DNA of 43,531 nt from a virus: the IMG/VR virus record IMGVR_UViG_3300008448_000186, positions 1-43,531 of that record; one strand, written 5' to 3'. Made by a program: the position numbers and the translations under genes. Shown here in pieces: positions 1 to 6,067 of the stretch (position 1 is its first letter; every line of letters begins with the position of its first letter). Below the pieces are notes generated by a model. That model did not search any database. It was not told the origin of the DNA and saw only the letters and a list, made by a program, of their open reading frames with translations.

Positions 1-1137
1 TTGGCGAAGGAGGGAGGTTGCCGCTTTAGAGTGGCCGCCGATAAGGTGGATAAGTCCGAAATAATAGAAGCCAAAGCCGGGGATATACCCGTAATGCACA
101 AAGTGCTGTCGCTTCTGCTTGAGTTTGTCATCTTCTTTCCAATTCCGCCGTATGGCTAGAATCGTTCCCGTCCCCTTCTCAATCGTCACTACGTACGGTA
201 GTGCAATGCCCGTCTCATTATTGTCTTTATCAACGTCCGGATATCCCGGCAGATCAATGTTGACGTGCATCTCAAGCAACTGGAACCGATCGTCCATGCT
301 GGCTGAGAAGCCTTGATCCTCTGCTTTTTGCTTCTCTACCTCGTCCATGACCCGCATGGGTTCGCCTAGGTCCACATCGCGGTAGAAGCCTGCGTACTGC
401 AGTTTGATCAGTTCGTTCTTCGTCTTCCGCATCCGGTGCGTTACGCGGTCTGCGGTCTCAAGGTTCGGTGCGCCATAGGGCACGATGATGTCTTCGGCTG
501 GGATGTACACCGCCGTCTGACGATCAAGCGAAGGATCGAAATACACCTTCTTGAATGCGTTACCTGCAAGAGCAAGGCTAAGCAGAAGCCGCTCGTGTTC
601 CGGGCGATACTCCTTCATCACCTCGGTCAACTGGTAGTTCATGTCATCCGCAACGCGGATAGCCGAGTCACGCTTGTCTTGGGTCTCCTTGCCGATGATC
701 TTCGTCTTGACCGGCCCCATCGCGGGGAAAGTCTCCATGATCGTCTCGGACTGGAACTTGACCGCTGATTCCATCAGAAGCGGATGAAAGACTCCGCAAG
801 CACCGGGCCACGGCTCGGTACGTTCCTCGTACCGAATACCCAAAATCTTCAAGCCTTTAATGTACGTATCAAGCCAATCCTTACGTGAGGAGAGGTCTTG
901 CTCATAGTTACCGATCAACTCACCCGCAAGCGAGCCTAGTTCGTTCTCGCTCATGTACTCTGCAAGGTTGGCGTCGAAGTCTTCGGCACGAGGTTCCTCT
1001 TTGCCGAGTTCAATCATCATGCCATCAACGCCTATGCGGACCTCTTCAGGGTCCACAATTTCAATCTCAATCGGCTCTTGGGGAGCAAGTGCTTCTAAAC
1101 CCAACGGAGCCTCGTACAAACTTTTATCGACGGCCAT
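1..1137 (-). CDS. Portal protein, P22-like (3' part missing)
   Basis: The frame is open from an ATG at 1137 to the window edge and gives 379 codons, so the C-terminal part is missing. A clear AGGAG lies 8 nt before the ATG. The N-terminus is acidic. It is followed by a conserved portal-like core with segments EPWPGACGVFHPLLMES and MNYQLTEVMKEYRPEHE, and the last visible residues include GFGFYYFGLIHLIGGHSKAA, typical of P22 gp1-type portals in environmental phages. Portals form the dodecameric ring through which DNA enters and leaves the capsid and on which the terminase docks. It starts 10 bp after the terL stop, in the normal terS-terL-portal order. Family assignment is by recall of conserved segments; the role is well supported by context. 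Confidence 0.85.
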   Translation of the reverse strand, partial: MAVDKSLYEAPLGLEALAPQEPIEIEIVDPEEVRIGVDGMMIELGKEEPRAEDFDANLAEYMSENELGSLAGELIGNYEQDLSSRKDWLDTYIKGLKILGIRYEERTEPWPGACGVFHPLLMESAVKFQSETIMETFPAMGPVKTKIIGKETQDKRDSAIRVADDMNYQLTEVMKEYRPEHERLLLSLALAGNAFKKVYFDPSLDRQTAVYIPAEDIIVPYGAPNLETADRVTHRMRKTKNELIKLQYAGFYRDVDLGEPMRVMDEVEKQKAEDQGFSASMDDRFQLLEMHVNIDLPGYPDVDKDNNETGIALPYVVTIEKGTGTILAIRRNWKEDDKLKQKRQHFVHYGYIPGFGFYYFGLIHLIGGHSKAATSLLRQ

Positions 1138-1147
1138 CTAAATTCTC

Positions 1148-2662
1148 CTAGTAATACCCTTCTCGCTTACGCTTGAAGTACCGTGTCGGTTCTGGCTCAT
1201 CGCTCGCCAATCTCAAGAAGCCGCCCTGCCGATACCGCAGCAACGCTTGGGTCATCGAGTCTACCAAGTCATCGTGCTCGCCAGAGGGAAAACTCGCTAC
1301 TTCCTCGACCAGTTCTTCAGCCCAGTGAGTATTAGGAACCCAAACGCGCCCAGATGCAAACATGTCTGAAACAGCATTCAAACGGGCAATTTTGTCGTTT
1401 CCCCTGCTTGGGGTGAACTCCTGTACCGGGATGCCCATGGCACGCAGTTCAAATATGAGGGGGCTGCCTGCTGCTTTAGCCTCAATGATCATGCTGTCAG
1501 GGTTCCAGTACTTGTACTCCTCAAACGCCGTTTCCTTTAGTTCCGGAAACTCCATGCGCTTCTTAAAAGCGTTGAGAAGGATGATGTTGGACTGGTTTTT
1601 CCCGGTGTCATCCGGGTGTTCAAACACTCCCCACGTGGTGCAGGCTGAGTAGTCAGCCCGTTCTGACTTGAGAAACGCCGTATCCCACGACTGGATGATG
1701 TAACTACAGAAAGGTACGTTGTCTGCGTCCCAAACTCGCCACCAATCACGTTTGATGATGGCCGATACGTCAGAAGTAGGCTCCTGCTGGTACTGAGCCA
1801 TCCACTTGCCATTGGGCAGTTCCTGCCGCAAGGCTTCCAGTTCCTCGATGCTCCAAAACTCGGGCCAAAGTGCCTTATTTGACGGCAAAATAGCCGGAAA
1901 TTCGATGACTTCCCACTCTTCTCCACTACGCTGAGCGGCTGCTTTGAGCACTTGACCCGTCAAATCCTTCTTGGACCAGCGAGTCATAACAACCACAATA
2001 GCCCCACCCGGCTGGAGACGCTGCCGAGGCCCGGAGGTGTACCATTCGTACGTCTTGTCGTAGACTTCGGGGTTAGTTTCAGCGAGAGTAGCCTCCTGCT
2101 CGCTGTGCGGGTCGTCAATAATGAGCAAATCCGCGCCTTTACCGGTCACGGCACCGCCTACACCGATAGCAAAGTACTCTCCAGCGTAGTTTGTAGCCCA
2201 TCTACCGGCTGCTTTTGAGTCCGCTTGCAGCGCAACTTGCGGAAAAATGTCTTTATAGCGGTCAGAATCGACCAAATTACGCACTTTTCGGCCAAAACCC
2301 ACCGCTAATTCGGCTGTATGGGAGGTCTGGATGATCTTTTTGTCCGGATATTTGCCTAAAAACCAACTAGGCAGCAGGTAAGACGCAAATTCCGACTTGG
2401 TATGCCGTGGCGGCATGTTAATAATGAGGCGTTTTGTCTCGCCAGAAGCCACTCGCTCAAACGCACGGGCCATTTTCTCGTGATGCCGCCCATGAATGAA
2501 ATTAGGCCACACGTATTTGACGTAGGCCATGAAGTCCGTCTTGGCTTTTTCTTGCGTTCCTGCCTTTCTTGCTTCAGCCACCAACTGTCCAACGCGCTGC
2601 TGGAGTTCTGGGGGCATGTTCGGAAGCCGTTTTTCAACGTCACGGAGCAGGTTCTGATCCAT
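1148..2662 (-). CDS. terL: Terminase large subunit (packaging ATPase and nuclease)
   Basis: This is a full-length 504-residue large terminase, the motor that pumps DNA into the prohead and cuts the concatemer. The ATPase half has a Walker A-like loop MPPRHTKSE (residues 83-91), with Thr where many relatives have Gly, and a Walker B LLIIDD ending at Asp183-Asp184. The nuclease half has the three acidic sites of the RNase H-like fold: SWDTAF (Asp327), IIEAK (Glu394) and HDDLVDS (Asp464/465). The ATG overlaps the end of the small-subunit gene by 23 bp, and the portal gene begins 10 bp downstream. Length and motif order match the TerL family. Confidence 0.95.
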   Translation of the reverse strand: MDQNLLRDVEKRLPNMPPELQQRVGQLVAEARKAGTQEKAKTDFMAYVKYVWPNFIHGRHHEKMARAFERVASGETKRLIINMPPRHTKSEFASYLLPSWFLGKYPDKKIIQTSHTAELAVGFGRKVRNLVDSDRYKDIFPQVALQADSKAAGRWATNYAGEYFAIGVGGAVTGKGADLLIIDDPHSEQEATLAETNPEVYDKTYEWYTSGPRQRLQPGGAIVVVMTRWSKKDLTGQVLKAAAQRSGEEWEVIEFPAILPSNKALWPEFWSIEELEALRQELPNGKWMAQYQQEPTSDVSAIIKRDWWRVWDADNVPFCSYIIQSWDTAFLKSERADYSACTTWGVFEHPDDTGKNQSNIILLNAFKKRMEFPELKETAFEEYKYWNPDSMIIEAKAAGSPLIFELRAMGIPVQEFTPSRGNDKIARLNAVSDMFASGRVWVPNTHWAEELVEEVASFPSGEHDDLVDSMTQALLRYRQGGFLRLASDEPEPTRYFKRKREGYY

Positions 2663-3245
2663 CTTCCGAGTCTGCTTCGTTGTTGTTTAGTCCAAGTTCT
2701 TCATCCAAATCAAGTTCGGCTAGCGAAACAGGCTGATCCTCACTTACAACCGCATAATCCCCGTCGTACAACTCAAGAGTTTTGCGCAGTTCCGTCTCGA
2801 TATCCTTAACCGTACGTTGTGTGACGGTGACATCTACACGCTCGGAGAAAAGCCCAACTCCCGACACCTTGCCAAGCAGTTCTAGTGCCTTCAAACGGGT
2901 GCGGGCATCCGGGTCTTCAGCCTCAAGTATCAACTTGTTGGTGACGTAATTACGCAGGCGACGATGTACGTCCAGAACTTCCCGGTCGTATTCAGACAGG
3001 ATCGAATTAATGTGCTTAATTGCACCGGGGGTTGTTGTTTTTGCGGGAGGTAACTCGCCGCTATTTACCGCCAAATGAGACTCGATCCGGTCGCTGTCCG
3101 TGACTTCGACCTCAAGCCCCTGCCTCTCCAACTCCTCAACTGTGTTGAGTAGAGCCTCGGCTTTTGCACGGAAGTCTTCTAGTTCTTCCGGTGATGTATC
3201 AAAAGGGAACGGAATCCCCAGTTCTGGCGTTGCAACAACCGGCAT
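2640..3245 (-). CDS. terS: Probable terminase small subunit
   Basis: The product is a 201-residue acidic protein directly upstream of terL, overlapping it by 23 bp. Small terminases recognise phage DNA and hand it to TerL. I chose the ATG at 3245 (MPVVATPELGIPFPF); the frame stays open to 3482, but the extra 79 residues are low-complexity and run into the divergent control region. The N-terminal half has a helical, coiled-coil-like stretch SPEELEDFRAKAEALLNTVE, the middle has a helix-rich segment around DVHRRLRNYVTNKLI, and the C-terminus is strongly acidic (LDLDEELGLNNNEADSED). The ribosome site is weak (ATAGGCACCAAT). The call rests on position and size more than on a decisive motif. Confidence 0.65.
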   Translation of the reverse strand: MPVVATPELGIPFPFDTSPEELEDFRAKAEALLNTVEELERQGLEVEVTDSDRIESHLAVNSGELPPAKTTTPGAIKHINSILSEYDREVLDVHRRLRNYVTNKLILEAEDPDARTRLKALELLGKVSGVGLFSERVDVTVTQRTVKDIETELRKTLELYDGDYAVVSEDQPVSLAELDLDEELGLNNNEADSEDGSEPAP

Positions 3246-3272
3246 ATTGGTGCCTATGGTGTCGTTGCGCGG

Positions 3273-3301
3273 AGTATACAGAACATTTCTAAAAATAGAA
3301 G
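3273..3301 (-). promoter_or_regulatory. Weak candidate late promoter upstream of terS
   Basis: On the minus strand a -10-like TATACT lies at 3278-3273, with predicted transcription start near 3266, about 21 nt before the terS ATG. No good -35 is found at 16-18 nt (CTTCTA at 17 nt). If real, it would suit a late promoter that needs an activator. This is the best candidate I can see in the 3246-3500 gap. Confidence 0.3.
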
Positions 3302-3444
3302 TATCCGTGTGGTGGGCAGGGGGCCCAAATGAATGACGGGGGGTGTTCCTATAAACATGGGGTGGGGGGTCTTGTGCCAAAAAATGGTGATTGGCTGCGC
3401 AGATCATAGAGTACAGAAGATGCGCGGGACTCCTAAATACATTT

Positions 3445-3472
3445 GGGCTGGTACGGGTACGGTGGGGTCGGG
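3445..3472 (+). other. Potential G-quadruplex in the divergent control region
   Basis: Four G runs (3445-3447, 3455-3457, 364-67 offset i.e. 3464-3467, and 3470-3472) are separated by loops of 7, 6 and 2 nt on the plus strand. This satisfies the usual G3+N1-7 rule. It sits 13 bp upstream of the first palindrome and about 30 bp upstream of the first early promoter. Further G tracts occur at 3318-3323, 3338-3343 and 3359-3370. The rest of the 3246-3500 stretch holds no gene that I can support. Confidence 0.4.
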
Positions 3473-3484
3473 CTGCGCCCATTT

Positions 3485-3502
3485 TGTAAACACGTGTTTA
3501 TA
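3485..3502 (+). promoter_or_regulatory. Palindrome 1 (TGTAAACA-CG-TGTTTATA)
   Basis: Two 8-bp half-sites are arranged as an inverted repeat with a 2-bp centre, matching at 7 of 8 positions. It ends one base before the -35 hexamer of the first early promoter, a natural position for an operator or activator site. It belongs to a family of seven in the window. Confidence 0.7.
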
Positions 3503-3503
3503 C

Positions 3504-3532
3504 TTGACATTCCTACAATAATTTGAGATACT
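3504..3532 (+). promoter_or_regulatory. Early promoter 1 (TTGACA-17-GATACT)
   Basis: A perfect sigma70 -35 TTGACA (3504-3509) is followed after 17 bp by GATACT (3527-3532, 4 of 6). The predicted start is near 3539, giving a leader of about 56 nt before the ATG at 3595. The block ATACTTGACATT is shared with the second early promoter. It drives the first plus-strand gene after the divergent junction. Confidence 0.75.
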
Positions 3533-3560
3533 ATAGGCGTCGAGTGAGTGATGACCCACA

Positions 3561-3578
3561 CATAAACAACTGTTTACA
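3561..3578 (+). promoter_or_regulatory. Palindrome 2 (CATAAACA-AC-TGTTTACA), leader of the 3595 gene
   Basis: An inverted repeat in the transcribed leader, at about +23 to +40 from the predicted start, ends 3 nt before the AGGAG of the 3595 gene. It is the same family as the elements at 3485, 4575, 4819, 6033, 7125 and 10804. Confidence 0.7.
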
Positions 3579-3594
3579 ACTAGGAGTGCAAAAA

Positions 3595-4104
3595 ATGATT
3601 CAGTCAAACATCAAAAAGGCCGTAACCGACGCGATCCGCGCTGAGGGTACAGTCGCTAAAAAATGGGCCGAGGTTGGTTCGGTTGTCCGTGGTGAATATG
3701 AGACACGTGAGGCCGTCGAAGCAATCCGCGCCGAGTTCCTTGACGAGGTTATATATCCCGCGATGGGCGATGATTCGCTCCGAGTGATCCGCGCCGAGTT
3801 ACCGCGCAAAGGCACGAAAGATTGGAACGCTGCCAGCAGCGAACAACAGGCCGCGTGGTCGCAGTTGAACGACGCCAAGAAAACGGTTCGCGGTAAGGGT
3901 TCGGTCTACTTTGGTCGCGTGGTTGAGTACGCATTCCCGAGCGATACCGACAAGGGGCCGACTCAGGCGCGTGATCTTAAAACACGTTTGAACGAGGAAC
4001 TCGCCGCGCTCGTGAAGGCCTGCCAGAAAACCGAGTCCGCGTCGTTCGATATTGGTGCGACAATCCGCGCCCTCGAAGCAACCCTCGCCGTGGTCAACAA
4101 GTAA
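3595..4104 (+). CDS. Early monocistronic protein of unknown function
   Basis: I do not recognise this 169-residue protein. The start is the ATG at 3595, preceded by TAGGAGTGCAAAA; the frame is open back to 3523 but that part is the leader. It is mainly helical and charged. A short motif recurs: AIRAEG (residue 13), AIRAEF (43), VIRAEL (64) and a degenerate TIRALE near the end, matching repeats of RATCCGCGCYGAG in the DNA. The gene has its own sigma70 promoter, palindromes both before the promoter and in the leader, and a strong terminator immediately after, so it is a one-gene transcript at the head of the early region. Such placement suits an abundant early regulator or host-takeover protein. 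That role is inferred, not shown. Confidence 0.75.
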   Translation: MIQSNIKKAVTDAIRAEGTVAKKWAEVGSVVRGEYETREAVEAIRAEFLDEVIYPAMGDDSLRVIRAELPRKGTKDWNAASSEQQAAWSQLNDAKKTVRGKGSVYFGRVVEYAFPSDTDKGPTQARDLKTRLNEELAALVKACQKTESASFDIGATIRALEATLAVVNK

Positions 4105-4121
4105 TCCGACCCGCTCCGTAC

Positions 4122-4156
4122 CGCTAGGCTGCAAGGGCAGCCTAGCGCTTTTTTTT
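4122..4156 (+). terminator. Strong intrinsic terminator after the first early gene
   Basis: A perfect 11-bp stem CGCTAGGCTGC / GCAGCCTAGCG with a 4-nt AAGG loop is followed after one C by eight T residues (4149-4156). It begins 17 bp after the stop codon at 4104 and ends the one-gene transcript. Confidence 0.95.
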
Positions 4157-4157
4157 G

Positions 4158-4574
4158 CGCGAGTCAAGCGTGTTTTTGCTCTTTTTTTATCGCAACTATC
4201 ATCGCAGAGGCTCAGCATCCGCAGAGTGGTCATGCTTTGTTTCATTTGTTTCGTTTTGTAGCAGCATGAAGATACAAGCCTAAGTCATTGATTTTATTAG
4301 GAATACATATCCTTTTTTATATATTGTTTCAATGTTTCATAAAATAATACCCCCTAAGGAAATTTTACTTTTTTCGCTCAGGGAACTGCGACCGGCTGCG
4401 CCTTCCTGCAAGTTCGGTAAGACCGTGAAAAACGTGAAACAATGCAACAAACGGAAATTTAACGTCCTAACACATTGATTCAAAAGGCGTCTGCACGAAA
4501 ATCCTACTCCAAAACAATGCATTACAAGTGAAACAAGCAGCCCAAAACGCCCACTAATTCACCAAATCCCAACA
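4158..4574. other. Gene-free AT-rich region with iteron-like TGTTTCR repeats
   Basis: No supportable gene was seen here. The stretch is markedly AT-rich, especially 4270-4375. The 7-mer TGTTTCA or TGTTTCG occurs forward at 4238, 4247, 4325 and 4333, and in reverse (TGAAACA) at 4435 and 4529. Two copies form a tandem 9-bp pair at 4236-4253. The 9-mer at 4323-4331 is the exact reverse complement of 4435-4443. Repeats plus an AT-rich core in a non-coding gap make this a candidate replication origin or regulatory region. No DnaA box was seen, so the function is inference. Confidence 0.45.
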
Positions 4575-4592
4575 TGTAAACACATGTTTATA
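4575..4592 (+). promoter_or_regulatory. Palindrome 3 (TGTAAACA-CA-TGTTTATA), leader of the 4611 gene
   Basis: An inverted repeat of the same family ends 8 nt before the GGAG of the 4611 gene. No convincing sigma70 promoter is visible immediately upstream, so how this gene is transcribed beyond the terminator at 4122 is unclear. Confidence 0.7.
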
Positions 4593-4610
4593 CAACCCAC
4601 GGAGTGCAAC

Positions 4611-4823
4611 ATGACAAACGACTACCAATGCGACCGCTGCCAAGCCCCACTAAACCGGCACCGCTACGAGATCGGCTACACCACGTGTATGCCATGCGGC
4701 GAGAAAGCCGCGAAGCGGCGAAGGCACACCATCATTCCTCTACATAAATCCTGCTACATGGCAGTCAGTCCGGAGGCTGCGCGGGACTTGGTGAAGCATC
4801 TGAATAAACGAGCCAACACATAA
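4611..4823 (+). CDS. Small CxxC-CxxC zinc-ribbon-like protein
   Basis: The product is a 70-residue basic protein. Two cysteine pairs, Cys7-Cys10 and Cys26-Cys29, are spaced like a small zinc ribbon. A basic stretch KAAKRRRHT follows, then a helical tail around SPEAARDLVKHLNKR. Such microproteins are common in phage early regions and often bind nucleic acid or a host protein; the target here is unknown. The ATG at 4611 follows CGGAGTGCAAC. The stop codon TAA (4821-4823) lies inside palindrome 4. Confidence 0.75.
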   Translation: MTNDYQCDRCQAPLNRHRYEIGYTTCMPCGEKAAKRRRHTIIPLHKSCYMAVSPEAARDLVKHLNKRANT

Positions 4824-4836
4824 ACAACTGTTTACG
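4819..4836 (+). promoter_or_regulatory. Palindrome 4 (CATAAACA-AC-TGTTTACG), leader of the 4852 gene
   Basis: An inverted repeat contains the stop codon of the upstream gene in its left arm and ends 4 nt before the AGGAG of the next gene. Confidence 0.65.
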
Positions 4837-4851
4837 AAACAGGAGAACACC

Positions 4852-5133
4852 ATGAACTACATAAACCAAGACGACGAACTGGAGAACGAGTCAGGACTGC
4901 CTGAGCCAGACGAGTTCGACATCCTGCAAGAACTTTATACGCAGGAACGGATGGCTAACGACTTCCTGATTGAAAGACTCAAAGCCCTAGCCTCTGCCCA
5001 ACCCGAGGAAGCCCTGCAAGGCATCCGAGACATCCTGACCGATGGCTATGCGTACTTTGGGGAGCAGCGACCTTGGGATCGCCCGAGCATCACATCCCTA
5101 CTGCCAAACAACCAACAACTTGACCTGTTCTAG
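4852..5133 (+). CDS. Acidic early protein ending in a beta-clamp-binding motif
   Basis: The product is a 93-residue acidic protein, Asp/Glu-rich at the N-terminus and helical in the middle. The last five residues are QLDLF, the canonical pentapeptide that binds the pocket of the bacterial DNA polymerase III beta clamp. It is preceded by a loose, Pro-rich tail (RPWDRPSITSLLPNNQ), as expected for an exposed clamp-binding peptide. The rest matches no family I recognise. The ATG follows ACAGGAGAACACC. A reasonable hypothesis is that it contacts the host clamp to divert or inhibit host replication, or to recruit the clamp to phage DNA. The peptide is seen; the role is inferred. Confidence 0.75.
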   Translation: MNYINQDDELENESGLPEPDEFDILQELYTQERMANDFLIERLKALASAQPEEALQGIRDILTDGYAYFGEQRPWDRPSITSLLPNNQQLDLF

Positions 5134-5142
5134 GAGAGCAAC

Positions 5143-5964
5143 ATGTCCGCGACTTGTACGTACCAACAAATCAAAGAGCAATACGACACCACCAAACCCA
5201 TTCGAGGACGCAGCGATGATGTCCGACCTGCGGGTAAGCGCCGACGAGATTGGGAACGTGTAGTCAAGACCGAGCATGGCTACGCCTACCAGATGCATGG
5301 GACTAACTGCGTCGAATTCACGGAGGAAAAACTAATACTCCGCTCAGGTGGATGGACGACAGTCGGTACGGGTAAGTTCATCAACGACTATGCACCCGTT
5401 GCTTGTGGCAAGAGATACAACGCACTCTGGGTTGGGATTGATAAGACTTGGGCGTGGGCTAATCCGCCGACGCACGACCACCCGACAGAACAATGGCTAT
5501 GGATTCCCATCCCTGCCAAGGGCGAGATCACATTCACATGGGACGAGACACGGCAAAGATACGTGCTAGATCCCACAAAGATACAAGTGCGTACCGTCAA
5601 CCGGAAACGGGCGAACGAGTCCCGCAAGCGCGTGAAACCCCTGCTCGACTACTGCAAAGCCATACTCAAACTGAGCGACGGCGAGGTGCGACGGGAAGAT
5701 ATCTACGGGAGACGAGATGACCTGCGCCCGCACGACATATTAAAAGCCCACACCGACGAGCAGATGCTGACGGCGTTCTACGCCTTGCTACGTGCAACCC
5801 AAGCGACATGGCAGGACTGGCAGCGCGGGGTGTATGCATACGGAATCGCATCAGTACAGAGAACTTTGTACAAGATGCACGATGCGGGATCACCGGAGAT
5901 CTACGACCACGAGTGGGTGGATCCAAGCAGCAAGATGCCAACCAACCATGTCGGATATACTTGA
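5143..5964 (+). CDS. Conserved-looking phage protein of unknown function
   Basis: This 273-residue protein starts at an ATG preceded by TAGGAGAGCAAC. The N-terminus has a DDVRPAGKRRRDWERV stretch. A beta-rich part follows with HGYAYQMHGTNCVEF and LRSGGWTTVGTGKFIN, with many aromatics (WAWANPP, QWLWIPIP), then a basic helical C-terminal half. Similar unnamed proteins occur in environmental podovirus-like genomes, but I cannot assign a biochemical role. The stop codon TGA (5962-5964) lies inside the -35 hexamer of the next promoter. It is downstream of the clamp-motif gene and is probably co-transcribed with it. Confidence 0.75.
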   Translation: MSATCTYQQIKEQYDTTKPIRGRSDDVRPAGKRRRDWERVVKTEHGYAYQMHGTNCVEFTEEKLILRSGGWTTVGTGKFINDYAPVACGKRYNALWVGIDKTWAWANPPTHDHPTEQWLWIPIPAKGEITFTWDETRQRYVLDPTKIQVRTVNRKRANESRKRVKPLLDYCKAILKLSDGEVRREDIYGRRDDLRPHDILKAHTDEQMLTAFYALLRATQATWQDWQRGVYAYGIASVQRTLYKMHDAGSPEIYDHEWVDPSSKMPTNHVGYT

Positions 5965-5989
5965 CATTGTTGTAATAGTTTGGTATCAT
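5961..5989 (+). promoter_or_regulatory. Early promoter 2 (TTGACA-17-TATCAT)
   Basis: A perfect -35 TTGACA (5961-5966), a 17-bp spacer and TATCAT (5984-5989, 5 of 6) give a predicted start near 5996. The -35 includes the stop codon of the upstream gene. It drives the MoxR module and shares the block ATACTTGACATT with early promoter 1. Confidence 0.85.
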
Positions 5990-5999
5990 ATAACAAATG

Positions 6000-6018
6000 G
6001 GGCTAAGTGAGTTAGCCC
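6000..6018 (+). promoter_or_regulatory. Leader hairpin GGGCTAA-GTGAG-TTAGCCC
   Basis: A perfect 7-bp stem with a 5-nt loop starts about 4 nt into the predicted transcript of early promoter 2. It has no T tract, so it is not an intrinsic terminator. A GTGAGT followed by a CCCAC block is also found at the matching place downstream of early promoter 1 (3544-3559). It could stabilise the 5' end of the mRNA or be a regulator target. Confidence 0.5.
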
Positions 6019-6032
6019 ACCGACGAGAGACC

Positions 6033-6050
6033 TATAAACAACTGTTTACA
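6033..6050 (+). promoter_or_regulatory. Palindrome 5 (TATAAACA-AC-TGTTTACA), leader of the MoxR gene
   Basis: An inverted repeat at about +38 to +55 from promoter 2 ends 4 nt before the GAGGAG of the MoxR gene. It is the best-defined member of the family, with 7 of 8 half-site positions matched. Confidence 0.75.
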
Positions 6051-6067
6051 AGAGAGGAGAGTGCATT

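Noticed and set aside
3246-3482. 79-residue N-terminal extension of the small terminase
   Set aside because: It would cover the divergent control region and has Pro/His/Asn low-complexity content; the ATG at 3245 gives a normal-sized protein.
3471-3486. GGGC-TGC-GCCC-ATTTTG hairpin as a plus-strand terminator before early promoter 1
   Set aside because: The stem has only 4 bp and the T run is short; nothing upstream on the plus strand needs termination.
4337-4522. 61-codon minus-strand frame in the AT-rich gap
   Set aside because: It has no ribosome site, no promoter and a biased Phe/Leu/Cys composition typical of AT-rich noncoding DNA.
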